A stretch of DNA of 54,764 nt from Eubacterium sp. AM49-13BH (GTDB taxonomy: Bacteria; Bacillota; Clostridia; Lachnospirales; Lachnospiraceae), in contig NZ_QSEK01000020.1 of assembly GCF_003464165.1 (NCBI RefSeq), forward strand, positions 1 to 54,764. The letters run 5' to 3'. The position numbers and the translations under genes were made by a program. The first letter of the stretch is position 1; every line of letters begins with the position of its first letter. Below, piece by piece: positions 47,302 to 54,764 of this stretch. The notes under the pieces are model-generated. The model did no database searches and was not told the DNA's origin. It was given only the letters and a program-made list of their open reading frames with translations.

Positions 47302-47829
47302 ATGAGTAAGAAAGTAGAAGATTATGTAAGAAGCATACCTGATTTTCCAGAGCCAGGGATTATATTCAGGGATGTAACAAGTGTTATACAGAGTCCTGAA
47401 GGATTAAAGCTTGCGATAGATGGAATTACAGATCTTATAGGGGATACAGAATTTGATGTTGTAGTAGGACCAGAATCAAGAGGGTTTATATTTGGCGTTC
47501 CTATTGCATATAATACCGGTAAGGGATTTGTTCCTGTAAGAAAGAAGGGGAAACTTCCGTGTGAGACTATATCAGCAGATTATGAACTTGAATATGGTAC
47601 AGCTACTATAGAGATGCATAAGGATGCGATTACTCCGGGACAGAAGGTTATTATTGTTGATGATCTGATTGCTACAGGCGGAACAACAGAAGCTATTATC
47701 AAGCTTGTAGAAGAGCTTGGAGGAGAAGTAGTGAAAGTTCTTTTTCTTATGGAGCTTGAAGGCCTTAAAGGAAGAGACAAGATTGCAGGATATGATGTCG
47801 AGTCAGTAATTAAATACCCAGGTAAATAA
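47302..47829 (+). CDS. apt: Adenine phosphoribosyltransferase
   Basis: The 175-residue product converts adenine and PRPP to AMP. It has the N-terminal IPDFPEPGIIFRDVTSV signature of Apt, GPESRGFIFG near 59-68 and the PRPP loop VDDLIATGGTT near 124-134. The length is normal. AAGGAGG precedes the ATG; the longer frame from 47263 begins before this site. A terminator follows directly, and the purine nucleoside phosphorylase gene comes next, so two purine-salvage genes are neighbours. Confidence 0.96.
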   Translation: MSKKVEDYVRSIPDFPEPGIIFRDVTSVIQSPEGLKLAIDGITDLIGDTEFDVVVGPESRGFIFGVPIAYNTGKGFVPVRKKGKLPCETISADYELEYGTATIEMHKDAITPGQKVIIVDDLIATGGTTEAIIKLVEELGGEVVKVLFLMELEGLKGRDKIAGYDVESVIKYPGK

Positions 47830-47836
47830 TTATTCG

Positions 47837-47866
47837 GGCTGCTTTATTATATAAAGCAGCCTTTTT
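47837..47866 (+). terminator. Intrinsic terminator after apt
   Basis: The 11-bp perfect stem GGCTGCTTTAT (47837-47847) pairs with 47851-47861, with a three-base loop, followed by TTTTT. Confidence 0.94.
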
Positions 47867-47889
47867 AAGATTGATAACAGGAGGCAGAT

Positions 47890-48627
47890 ATGGGGACACC
47901 ACATAATGAAGCACAGATAGGAGATATAGCAAAGACAGTTCTTATGCCGGGAGATCCTTTAAGGGCAAAGTATATAGCAGATAATTATCTTGCAGATGTA
48001 AGCTGCTTTAATACGGTCCGCAATATGTCAGGATTCACAGGCATTTATAACGGATGCAGGGTATCTGTTATGGGAAGTGGTATGGGAATGCCTTCAATGG
48101 GAATATATTCATATGAATTATATAATGTATATGATGTGGATAATATTATAAGGATTGGTTCAGCGGGAGCATTTGATGATGACCTTAATCTTATGGATAT
48201 TGTACTTGGAATGGGCTCATGCACTGATTCTAATTTTGCGGCACAGTACAATCTCCCGGGCGTATATGCGCCGATAGCTGATTTTACGCTTTTAAAGACT
48301 GCATATGATGTTGCAGAAGAAAAACATTTTTCGGTTAAAGTTGGCAATGTACTGGCATCAGATATGTTTTATAATGATGATACAACAGTTAATGACAGAT
48401 GGAAGAAGATGGGTGTGCTTGCAGTTGATATGGAGTCAGCAGCGTTGTATATGACTGCTGCCAGATGCAGAAAACGTGCACTTACAATTCTTACAATAAG
48501 TGACCATCTCTACAGGGGTGAGAAGCTGTCAGCACAGGAGAGGCAGACAGGATTTACTAAAATGATGGAGACAGCTCTTGAAACTGCAGTTAGATTGCAG
48601 AATAACAGGAAGATGGAGGATTTATGA
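47890..48627 (+). CDS. deoD: Purine-nucleoside phosphorylase (DeoD type)
   Basis: The 245-residue hexameric-type phosphorylase cleaves purine nucleosides to base and ribose-1-phosphate. It shows TPHNEA near 3-8, [13 protein letters not shown] near 19-31, [16 protein letters not shown] near 57-72, RIGSAGA near 87-93, and DMESAALY near 179-186, with a late SDHL (near 204). These are DeoD hallmarks. AGGAGG precedes the ATG. The stop overlaps the start of the MutS-like gene in ATGA, so those two are translationally coupled. Confidence 0.95.
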   Translation: MGTPHNEAQIGDIAKTVLMPGDPLRAKYIADNYLADVSCFNTVRNMSGFTGIYNGCRVSVMGSGMGMPSMGIYSYELYNVYDVDNIIRIGSAGAFDDDLNLMDIVLGMGSCTDSNFAAQYNLPGVYAPIADFTLLKTAYDVAEEKHFSVKVGNVLASDMFYNDDTTVNDRWKKMGVLAVDMESAALYMTAARCRKRALTILTISDHLYRGEKLSAQERQTGFTKMMETALETAVRLQNNRKMEDL

Positions 48628-50306
48628 CAGATACAGATTTAGAGATTATTGTTTTTGTACTGCTGGCTGTTGCAATCGGCGTGTATGTATGTGTAAGCAG
48701 CAGTATTAAGCGGAAGAAGGCAGCGGAGAATGCCATAAAGAAAGCGTGGGGCAAACGTGCTGTATACAAGGGAACAGATGAGAGTTTTGAATATATATCG
48801 CATTATGCCAAAGGTAATCCGAGTGAATCTATGATTGATGATATAACATGGAATGATCTTGGCATGGATGAAGTATTTAAATGTATTAATAATACTAATT
48901 CATCTGTTGGACAGGAATATCTATATAAGATGTTAAGAGAACCGGTTGCAGATGCAGAAAAGCTTCACGAACTGGACAGGCTTGCAGATGAATTCACAGC
49001 TAATGAAAAAGAAAGAATCACAATTCAGAAGATATTTATGAATATGGGAAAAAGCCGTAAGGTTGCAGTTACAGATTATATCGGTTATATAATGGATATA
49101 GAGCAGGGAAGTAATATTGTGCATTATCTTGCGTGGGCATTTCTTATAGCTTCAATTCTTGTTACGGTTCTTGTAACTCCGGTGCTTGGAATATGGCTTA
49201 TAATTGCATCGGTAGCATTTTCAATAATTACTTATTACAAGTATAAGGCTAAGATTGAGAATTATTTCAAATGTATTAATGTTATTGTGAAAATGGCATC
49301 GGCATCTGAAGATATATGTGAAAGCAATATAAGTTTTCTTGAACCAGAGTGTAACAGGCTTAAAGAGATATTAAAGAGCTTTTCTAAAGTAACAAAAGGC
49401 TCATGGATGATTGAGTCAGGCAATGTTGATGGTTCAATAGGAGAGGTTGTACTTGATTATCTAAGAATGATAACGCACATGGATATTGTGAAGTTTAATA
49501 AGATGACAAAGCTTATAACTGCCAAAAGTGAGGATGCATATAACCTTGTAGATACACTTGGATTCATAGAGACATCAATTGCTGTTGCATCATTCAGGGA
49601 AAGCCTGCCATTTTACTGTAAGCCTGAATTTGTGGAGAATACTAATAACCTTAGTGTGAAAGAAGTGTATCATCCGCTTATAGATAATCCGGTATGTAAT
49701 TCAATAACGACCAAAGGAAATGCGCTGCTTACAGGTTCTAATGCTTCTGGCAAGTCAACATTTTTAAAGACAATAGCAATCAACAGTATTCTGGCACAGA
49801 CTATAGGAACAAGTCTTTCCAAAGAATACATTGCTCCGGTATATAGGATATATTCTTCAATGGCATTAAGGGATGACCTTGCTAATTCAGACAGTTACTA
49901 TATTGTTGAGATTAAGTCATTAAAGAGAATTCTTGATGCGGTCAGCAGAAAAGGAAAGCCGGTTCTGTGTTTTATTGATGAGGTGCTTCGTGGAACTAAC
50001 ACCGTTGAGAGAATTGCAGCATCATCAGAGATACTAAAGAATCTTAATACAGACAGAGCGTTGTGCTTTGCAGCAACACATGATATTGAGCTTACATCAA
50101 TACTTAAGGACTGTTATAGCAACTATCATTTCCAGGAGGAAGTTACTGAGGATGAGGTTAAGTTTGATTATAAGCTGTATGCCGGACCTGCAACAACAAG
50201 GAATGCAATCAAGCTTCTTAATGTTATAGGGTATGATAAGAATATAATTAAGGGAGCCGAACAGCGTGCAATGCATTTCCTGACAGATGGAAACTGGAAA
50301 TCTTGA
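48624..50306 (+). CDS. Membrane-embedded MutS-like ATPase
   Basis: The 560-residue product has an N-terminal helix (about 8-25), a helical core like the MutS lever domain, two more helices at about 166-205, and a C-terminal MutS domain V ATPase. The Walker [10 protein letters not shown], lies near 371-379, the Walker [11 protein letters not shown], near 448-457, and an H-loop AATHD near 480. The mismatch-recognition domain I is absent. Proteins of this kind are usually annotated as MutS family, but the membrane helices and missing domain argue against classical mismatch repair. It overlaps deoD by four bases. The true role is unknown. Confidence 0.82.
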   Translation: MTDTDLEIIVFVLLAVAIGVYVCVSSSIKRKKAAENAIKKAWGKRAVYKGTDESFEYISHYAKGNPSESMIDDITWNDLGMDEVFKCINNTNSSVGQEYLYKMLREPVADAEKLHELDRLADEFTANEKERITIQKIFMNMGKSRKVAVTDYIGYIMDIEQGSNIVHYLAWAFLIASILVTVLVTPVLGIWLIIASVAFSIITYYKYKAKIENYFKCINVIVKMASASEDICESNISFLEPECNRLKEILKSFSKVTKGSWMIESGNVDGSIGEVVLDYLRMITHMDIVKFNKMTKLITAKSEDAYNLVDTLGFIETSIAVASFRESLPFYCKPEFVENTNNLSVKEVYHPLIDNPVCNSITTKGNALLTGSNASGKSTFLKTIAINSILAQTIGTSLSKEYIAPVYRIYSSMALRDDLANSDSYYIVEIKSLKRILDAVSRKGKPVLCFIDEVLRGTNTVERIAASSEILKNLNTDRALCFAATHDIELTSILKDCYSNYHFQEEVTEDEVKFDYKLYAGPATTRNAIKLLNVIGYDKNIIKGAEQRAMHFLTDGNWKS

Positions 50307-50375
50307 TAAATGTTGTTGCTTGTGATATTATAAATTATTGCGAAGGCTTTTATTATAATTCGTGGAGGTAATAAT

Positions 50376-50558
50376 ATGGTTGGGTTAGTCGGCGTACTCG
50401 TAGGTGAGATAGCTTACGAAGCGGTAAGATTTGTTATAATGCTTGCGTTACTGGTACTTGCAGTATTCGTAGGTAGTAAGCTCCGAAAGGCAGCAGATGC
50501 CAAGAAGGCAGCTAAGATGGCTGCATCGGAGAATAAAGAGAAAGAGATTACTGAATAA
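50376..50558 (+). CDS. Small single-helix membrane protein, 60 residues
   Basis: The product has one long hydrophobic segment (about 14-36) between a short N-terminus and a Lys/Ala/Glu-rich cytoplasmic tail. GGAGGT stands six bases before the ATG. It ends 16 bases before alaS in the same direction. I do not recognise a family beyond general similarity to small membrane proteins upstream of alaS in related genomes. No function can be assigned. Confidence 0.65.
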   Translation: MVGLVGVLVGEIAYEAVRFVIMLALLVLAVFVGSKLRKAADAKKAAKMAASENKEKEITE

Positions 50559-50574
50559 TCAGGAGGAAGTTGAA

Positions 50575-53217
50575 GTGCAGTACAGAGGTGTGAATGAATT
50601 AAGAAGATTATACCTTGATTTCTTTGAGAGCAAGGGACATTTGAAGATGAAGAGCTTTTCTTTAGTACCACATAATGATAACAGTCTGCTTATCATTAAT
50701 TCAGGTATGGCTCCGCTTAAGCCATACTTTACAGGACAGGAGATTCCACCAAGAAGAAGAGTTACAACTTGTCAGAAGTGTATAAGAACAGGCGATATAG
50801 AGAATGTAGGTAAGACAGCAAGACATGGTACATTCTTTGAGATGCTTGGCAACTTCTCATTTGGTGATTATTTTAAGGACGAAGCTATTCACTGGTCATG
50901 GGAGTTCTTAACAGAGACTGTAGGACTTGATCCAGACAGATTATACCCTTCTATATATCAGGATGATGATGAAGCATTTAATATATGGAATAAGGAAATC
51001 GGTATTGCACCTGAAAGAATATTCAGATTTGGTAAGGAAGATAACTTCTGGGAGCATGGCGCTGGTCCTTGCGGTCCATGTTCTGAGATATATTATGACC
51101 GTGGTGAGAAATATGGCTGTGGTAAGCCAGGCTGTACAGTAGGCTGTGACTGTGACAGATATATGGAAGTATGGAATAACGTATTCTCTCAGTTTAACAA
51201 TGACGGACATGGCAATTACACAGACCTTATCCAGAAGAACATTGATACAGGTATGGGACTTGAAAGACTTGCAGTTGTTGTTCAGGATGTTGATTCTATA
51301 TTTGATGTTGATACATTACAGGCACTTCGCAACAAGGTTTGTGAGATGGCTGGAGTTAAGTATAAGGAAGATGAGAAGCAGGATGTCTCTATCCGTGTTA
51401 TCACAGACCATATCCGTTCAGTAACATTTATGGTAAGTGATGGAATTATGCCATCTAACGAAGGAAGAGGATATGTCTTAAGAAGACTTTTAAGAAGAGC
51501 TGCAAGACATGGAAGACTTCTAGGTATTGAAGGAAGGTTCTTATCTAAGCTTTGTGAAACTGTAATTGAAGGCTCTAAGGACGGTTATCCTGAATTAGAG
51601 GAAAAGAGAACATTTATTACTAAGGTTATCTCTGAAGAAGAAGATAAGTTTAATAAGACTATCGACCAGGGATTAAGCATCCTTAATGATATGGAAGCTG
51701 AACTTGCTTCTAAGGGTGAAAAAGTATTATCAGGAGCAGACGCATTTAAGCTCTATGATACTTACGGATTCCCTATTGATCTTACTAAGGAAATCCTTGA
51801 AGAGAAGAATATTACAATTGATGAAGCTGGATTTAATGCAGCTATGGAAGAGCAGAGAGTTAAGGCAAGAAATGCCCGTAAGGTAACTAACTATATGGGT
51901 GCAGACGCAACTGTATATGATGAGATTGACCCTGCTATAACAAGCGCGTTTGTCGGATATGACAAGCTTACTAATGAATCTGAGATTACAGTTCTTACAA
52001 CAGAGGAAGAAGTTGTTGACGCTTTATCTGAGGGTGATAAGGGAACTGTTATTGTAGATGAGACTGTATTTTATGCTACTATGGGTGGTCAGGAAGGCGA
52101 TAAGGGTGTTATTAAGACATCTGAAGGAGAATTCACTGTTGAGACTACTATCAAGTTAAAAGGTGGCAAGATTGGTCATGTCGGAACTATGACTAAGGGC
52201 ATGATGAAGGTTGGAGATACTGCAACAATGGAAGTTTCCCCTGCTTACAGAGCAGATACATGCAAGAACCACAGTGCAACACATCTTCTTCAGAAGGCTT
52301 TAAGAATTGTTCTTGGTGATCATGTTGAGCAGAAGGGTTCATACGTTGATCCTGACAGATTAAGATTTGACTTTACACATTTCCAGAGCATGACTAAGGA
52401 AGAGATTGCTAAGGTTGAAGATATTGTTAATGAAAAGATTGCAGAGGCTATTCCTGTTGTTACTGATGTAATGACAATTGAGGAAGCTAAGAAGACAGGA
52501 GCTATGGCACTTTTCGGTGAGAAGTACGGCGAGAAGGTAAGAGTAGTTGCTATGGGAGACTTCTCTAAGGAATTCTGTGGTGGTACTCATGTTGCTAATA
52601 CAGCTAATATCAGACTTTTCAAGATTGTATCTGAGGCAGGTGTTGCTGCAGGTGTAAGAAGAATAGAGGCTCTTACAGATAAGGGTGTTATGAAGTACTA
52701 TGCTGAACTTGAGAAGACTATTGAAGAGGCAGCTAAGGCAGTCAAGGCAGAGCCCGTACAGCTTGTTAAGAAGATTGTAGCTATGAATGATGAGATTAAG
52801 TCCCTTATGAGCGAGAATGAGAAGCTTAAGGCCGAGCTTGCTAATAATGCACTTGGAGATACAGCAGGAGATATCAAGGAAGTTAACGGCGTTAAGTATA
52901 TCGCAACTAAGGTTGACGGCGTTGATATGAATGAATTAAGAAACCTTGGCGATAAGTTAAAGGGTGAGATTGGTTCAGGAGTTGTTGTTATCGTCAGCGC
53001 ACAGGGTGCTGATAAGGTAAGCGTTATTGCGATGGCAACAGACGATGTTATTGCCAAGGGTGCTCATGCTGGTAACCTTATCAAGGCTCTTGCTCCTATT
53101 GTTGGCGGTGGCGGCGGCGGTCGTCCTAATATGGCTCAGGCTGGTGGTAAGAACCCTGCCGGTATTGATGAGCTTATTGCTAAAGTACCTGATACAATTC
53201 TTGCACAGATTGGATAA
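50575..53217 (+). CDS. alaS: Alanine--tRNA ligase
   Basis: The 880-residue class II synthetase charges tRNA-Ala. The catalytic core (about 1-410) includes TTCQKCIRTGDIENVG, HGTFFEMLGNFSFGDY (motif 2 region) and GMGLERLAVV (motif 3). The editing domain carries HSATHLLQKALR and CGGTHVANT, which supply the Zn/deacylation His and Cys residues. A C-Ala domain (about 740-880) ends in a GGGGGGRPNMAQAGG segment. The GTG start follows AGGAGG; a longer frame from 50497 overlaps the previous gene. No T-box leader is visible upstream. Confidence 0.96.
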   Translation: MQYRGVNELRRLYLDFFESKGHLKMKSFSLVPHNDNSLLIINSGMAPLKPYFTGQEIPPRRRVTTCQKCIRTGDIENVGKTARHGTFFEMLGNFSFGDYFKDEAIHWSWEFLTETVGLDPDRLYPSIYQDDDEAFNIWNKEIGIAPERIFRFGKEDNFWEHGAGPCGPCSEIYYDRGEKYGCGKPGCTVGCDCDRYMEVWNNVFSQFNNDGHGNYTDLIQKNIDTGMGLERLAVVVQDVDSIFDVDTLQALRNKVCEMAGVKYKEDEKQDVSIRVITDHIRSVTFMVSDGIMPSNEGRGYVLRRLLRRAARHGRLLGIEGRFLSKLCETVIEGSKDGYPELEEKRTFITKVISEEEDKFNKTIDQGLSILNDMEAELASKGEKVLSGADAFKLYDTYGFPIDLTKEILEEKNITIDEAGFNAAMEEQRVKARNARKVTNYMGADATVYDEIDPAITSAFVGYDKLTNESEITVLTTEEEVVDALSEGDKGTVIVDETVFYATMGGQEGDKGVIKTSEGEFTVETTIKLKGGKIGHVGTMTKGMMKVGDTATMEVSPAYRADTCKNHSATHLLQKALRIVLGDHVEQKGSYVDPDRLRFDFTHFQSMTKEEIAKVEDIVNEKIAEAIPVVTDVMTIEEAKKTGAMALFGEKYGEKVRVVAMGDFSKEFCGGTHVANTANIRLFKIVSEAGVAAGVRRIEALTDKGVMKYYAELEKTIEEAAKAVKAEPVQLVKKIVAMNDEIKSLMSENEKLKAELANNALGDTAGDIKEVNGVKYIATKVDGVDMNELRNLGDKLKGEIGSGVVVIVSAQGADKVSVIAMATDDVIAKGAHAGNLIKALAPIVGGGGGGRPNMAQAGGKNPAGIDELIAKVPDTILAQIG

Positions 53218-53220
53218 TTT

Positions 53221-53358
53221 GTTACTGTTCAGAGCTATGCAAAATCTGAGAGATACACATAAAATGCTGGCATTTTTATGTGTGTTTATCAGATTTTATA
53301 TGGCGGATACGCCACATCTCAAATACACAGTATTTTCGAGATAGCTCTGAACAGTAAC
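53221..53358. repeat. Folded 138-bp element with 18-bp perfect terminal inverted repeats
   Basis: GTTACTGTTCAGAGCTAT (53221-53238) is perfectly complementary to 53341-53358. Inside are a large hairpin (AAAATCTGA...TCAGATTTT with an inner ACACATAAAA stem), a short TGGCG-GATA-CGCCA hairpin and ATCTC...GAGAT with an AAATA/TATTT extension. The whole forms a cloverleaf, like the 10873-11037 element but with unrelated sequence. GATAAT occurs at 53213-53218 and 53359-53364 as a possible target duplication, though it overlaps the alaS end. It has no coding capacity. It could be a MITE or an RNA structure after alaS. Confidence 0.6.
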
Positions 53359-53398
53359 GATAATATGCAAGATTAGTGTAAGATTAGACAATTGGGGC

Positions 53399-53426
53399 TT
53401 GACGATTTGCAAAAATGTGATATAAT
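53399..53426 (+). promoter_or_regulatory. Sigma-A promoter for rpsU
   Basis: A -35 TTGACG (53399-53404), a 16-base spacer and a consensus -10 TATAAT (53421-53426) make a strong promoter. Confidence 0.82.
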
Positions 53427-53431
53427 GTTTT

Positions 53432-53475
53432 TTGTGCGATTAGTAAATACCCTATTTATGTAGTTTGGCGCACAA
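53432..53475 (+). promoter_or_regulatory. Hairpin in the rpsU leader
   Basis: TTGTGCG (53432-53438) pairs with CGCACAA (53469-53475), enclosing a smaller TAAATA-CCC-TATTTA hairpin (53444-53458). It sits near the 5' end of the rpsU message and may be an autoregulatory or stabilising structure. The pairing is seen; the function is inferred. Confidence 0.5.
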
Positions 53476-53505
53476 TTTGCAACAGAAGGGTGGTCAGGAA
53501 GTAGT

Positions 53506-53682
53506 ATGTCAAATGTCATCGTTAAAGAAAACGAGTCTTTAGATAGCGCATTACGCAGATTCAAGAGAAACTGTGCTAAGGCAGGCATTCAGCAGGAAAT
53601 TCGTAAGAGAGAACATTACGAGAAGCCAAGCGTAAGACGTAAGAAAAAGTCAGAAGCAGCTAGAAAACGTAAGTTCAACTAA
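53506..53682 (+). CDS. rpsU: 30S ribosomal protein S21
   Basis: The 58-residue, strongly basic protein starts [20 protein letters not shown] and ends with an Arg/Lys-rich tail ([15 protein letters not shown]), matching bacterial S21 in length and sequence. S21 sits near the anti-Shine-Dalgarno region of the small subunit and aids initiation. AGGAAG precedes the ATG. It is a single-gene unit with its own promoter, leader hairpin and terminator. The identification is very secure. Confidence 0.96.
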   Translation: MSNVIVKENESLDSALRRFKRNCAKAGIQQEIRKREHYEKPSVRRKKKSEAARKRKFN

Positions 53683-53704
53683 TAATTAATATTTTTGACA
53701 TGAG

Positions 53705-53732
53705 AGAGCGGTGCTTAGGCATCGCTCTTTTT
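53705..53732 (+). terminator. Intrinsic terminator after rpsU
   Basis: The 10-bp stem AGAGCGGTGC (53705-53714) pairs with 53719-53728 (one G-U), with a TTAG loop, followed by TTTT. Confidence 0.9.
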
Positions 53733-53793
53733 GAGTTTTTAGATTGTCCATTGGGTTATTTTTGCATATTTTATCAATTTTGTGTACGACAAA

Positions 53794-53823
53794 TTGCATA
53801 GTTTCTTCTTAGTGTAGTACAAT
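53794..53823 (+). promoter_or_regulatory. Promoter for the terminal hypothetical genes
   Basis: TTGCAT (53794-53799), an 18-base spacer and TACAAT (53818-53823) fit a sigma-A promoter 30 bases before the next start codon. Confidence 0.55.
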
Positions 53824-53852
53824 ATGTATATAAAATAAAAGAGAGTGATATC

Positions 53853-54203
53853 ATGGAAGACTCAATGATACGGATAATGCTTAAAGATGAATATGACAGG
53901 ACATTAAGAATGATTGAAGCTTATAAAGATGAATTGAAGAAATATCCTGTAGGTAGCCCTGTAATAAGAAGACATGGTAATAATTCATATATGTATCTTA
54001 CGCATAGGGATAACGGAAAAGTTATTAATAAATATATTGGTAATATTAATTCAGAGCATGTAATAGCAATTGAAAAGGATTTGAAAAGACGCAAGTATTT
54101 ATCTGATGTTCTTGCGAAAATGGAATTTGAAAAGAAAGAAATTGAAATTTATCTTAAGGCGGGAGAAAAACTATATGGATATAAAAAGAGAAGAAGCATT
54201 TAA
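53853..54203 (+). CDS. Hypothetical charged protein, 116 residues (possible partner of a nucleotidyltransferase)
   Basis: The product has a helical N-terminus, a beta-like central segment (SPVIRRHGNNSYMYLTHRDN followed by GKVINKYIGN) and a helical, Lys/Glu-rich C-terminus (KDLKRRKYLSDVLAKMEFEKKE). The central G-x-x-h-K-YIG pattern resembles short proteins often found directly upstream of nucleotidyltransferase-like genes in Firmicutes; that is recollection, not a search result. GAGAGTGA precedes the ATG. The next frame overlaps it by 29 bases. No function can be assigned. Confidence 0.6.
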   Translation: MEDSMIRIMLKDEYDRTLRMIEAYKDELKKYPVGSPVIRRHGNNSYMYLTHRDNGKVINKYIGNINSEHVIAIEKDLKRRKYLSDVLAKMEFEKKEIEIYLKAGEKLYGYKKRRSI

Positions 54204-54300
54204 TGAGGTAATAGATAAACTTGATCTATTACCATATGTTATGATTATGGGTAGCTGGGCTGAAATATTATTTATATTATTTTTTGTATTATGTAAGTAA
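54175..54300 (+). CDS. Short hypothetical, possible truncated nucleotidyltransferase N-terminus
   Basis: The 41-residue frame starts MDIKREEAFNEVIDKLDLLPY, continues VMIMGSWAE and then runs into a hydrophobic stretch and a stop. The GSWAE sequence after a short helix resembles the start of nucleotidyltransferase-like proteins, where G-S begins the catalytic strand, but the metal-binding Asp residues that should follow are absent. GGGAG stands nine bases before the ATG, and the start overlaps the previous gene. It may be a decayed remnant, a frame-broken longer gene or a genuine small membrane protein. Confidence 0.4.
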   Translation: MDIKREEAFNEVIDKLDLLPYVMIMGSWAEILFILFFVLCK

Positions 54301-54389
54301 GGTTCGAATAGCTGGAATAAGACAAGATATTAAAAAGATATTGTGTTAGTAATTGCTATCTGATACAGTAGAAAAAAGAGGTGATAAAA

Positions 54390-54764
54390 ATGGAAGGCAA
54401 ATTTAACAATTGGCATAAATGCTTAGAGGTTGCATGTTTTGTGTTGATTCTGACATCTAGTATATTTAAAGGATTTTTTTGTGATGGGGATATGGGGATA
54501 GTAATTACATTGTCTTTTGTTGCAATTTTGTTATTTATAATTATTTCAATTGCAGCGTTATTTCCAGCAACATGGAGAATGACTGTTCGAGAGAAAGAAA
54601 AAATTAGTGATTTAAAACGATATCAAGAGAAATACACTAGTATATTTGTTATTGTAATTGCAGCGTTATTTCCAGCAACATGGAGAATGACTGTTCGAGA
54701 GAAAGAAAAAATTAGTGATTTAAAACGATATCAAGAGAAATACACTAGTATATTTGTTATTGTA
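54390..54764 (+). CDS. Partial membrane protein open to the window end, containing an in-frame 36-codon repeat
   Basis: The frame starts MEGKFNNWHKCLEVACF after AGAGGTGAT and stays open for 125 codons to the end of the window. Two hydrophobic helices (about 11-28 and 34-55) are followed by ALFPATWRMTVREKEKISDL and a third hydrophobic run, SIFVIV. The last 36 codons then repeat exactly. Without the repeat it looks like a small multi-helix membrane protein of unknown function. The C-terminus is missing, and the duplicated part may be an assembly artefact. Confidence 0.55.
   Translation, partial: MEGKFNNWHKCLEVACFVLILTSSIFKGFFCDGDMGIVITLSFVAILLFIIISIAALFPATWRMTVREKEKISDLKRYQEKYTSIFVIVIAALFPATWRMTVREKEKISDLKRYQEKYTSIFVIV
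54548..54764 (+). repeat. Exact 108-bp tandem duplication at the window end
   Basis: Positions 54548-54655 are repeated without mismatch at 54656-54763, and the last base continues the period. The unit is 36 codons and stays in frame. The repeat stops exactly at the end of the sequence. Confidence 0.95.

Noticed and set aside
50307..50574. T-box leader for alaS
   Set aside because: The region holds a small gene with its own ribosome site; no T-box sequence, specifier loop or antiterminator was seen.

Overview
The window is a 54.8 kb piece of AT-rich chromosome from a strictly anaerobic Firmicute, most likely a member of the Lachnospiraceae (a Lachnospira / Eubacterium eligens-like gut organism). 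That placement is inferred from gene content and protein style: an Rnf complex, NfnAB, a biotin-dependent sodium-pump cluster, SpoIVA and GerW/YtfJ sporulation proteins, a Zn-type L28, strong purine-rich ribosome binding sites and several small proteins typical of that family. No rRNA, tRNA, CRISPR array, integrase or complete insertion sequence was seen. It is ordinary core genome, mostly on the + strand, with three short reverse-strand genes.

Layout. 1-4.1 kb: a membrane-anchored TPR/chitobiase-fold protein, then nfnA-nfnB. 4.1-5.4 kb: a frameshifted small membrane protein (-) and thiN. 5.4-10.9 kb: a five-gene carboxyltransferase / Na+-pump operon with its own promoter. 10.87-11.04 kb: a MITE-like folded element. 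11.1-16.6 kb: a ThyX-like protein, an RpiR regulator, an HI0933-type flavoprotein, cmk, ispH and rpsA. 16.6-18.5 kb (-): ylmH and a YprB-type exonuclease gene. 18.7-23.7 kb: rnfCDGEAB. 23.8-32.5 kb: YfhO, a DUF815 ATPase, ruvAB, zapA and a U32 protease. 32.5-37.2 kb: an FtsW/PBP pair, an LRR protein and lysA. 37.2-45.6 kb: family-specific hypotheticals, gerW/ytfJ, rpmB, an Asp23-like protein, a fakA-like DAK2 protein and recG. 45.7-53.2 kb: spoIVA, apt, deoD, a membrane MutS-like ATPase and alaS. 53.2-54.8 kb: a second folded element, rpsU and accessory hypotheticals that run off the end.

Function. Three systems that link redox or decarboxylation chemistry to ion gradients and NADPH lie within 22 kb: NfnAB (ferredoxin/NADH/NADP+), the decarboxylase/transcarboxylase with an OadB-type Na+ pump, and Rnf (ferredoxin:NAD+ ion pump). 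The rest is housekeeping: recombination (ruvAB, recG), division and wall synthesis (zapA, FtsW, PBP, lysA), purine salvage (apt, deoD), isoprenoids (ispH) and translation (rpsA, rpmB, rpsU, alaS).

Data quality matters for reading the window. Six conserved genes carry eight frame breaks in total. Every break is repaired by adding one base, and in each case the missing base can be placed in a short homopolymer. No extra-base break was seen. This looks like a sequencing error mode rather than gene decay, so I annotate the broken genes at full length. The window also ends in an exact 108-bp tandem duplication that looks like a contig-end artefact. The most interesting biology is the dual-carboxyltransferase operon, the ThyX-like protein that lacks the ThyX signature, and the two folded inverted-repeat elements placed just after operons.
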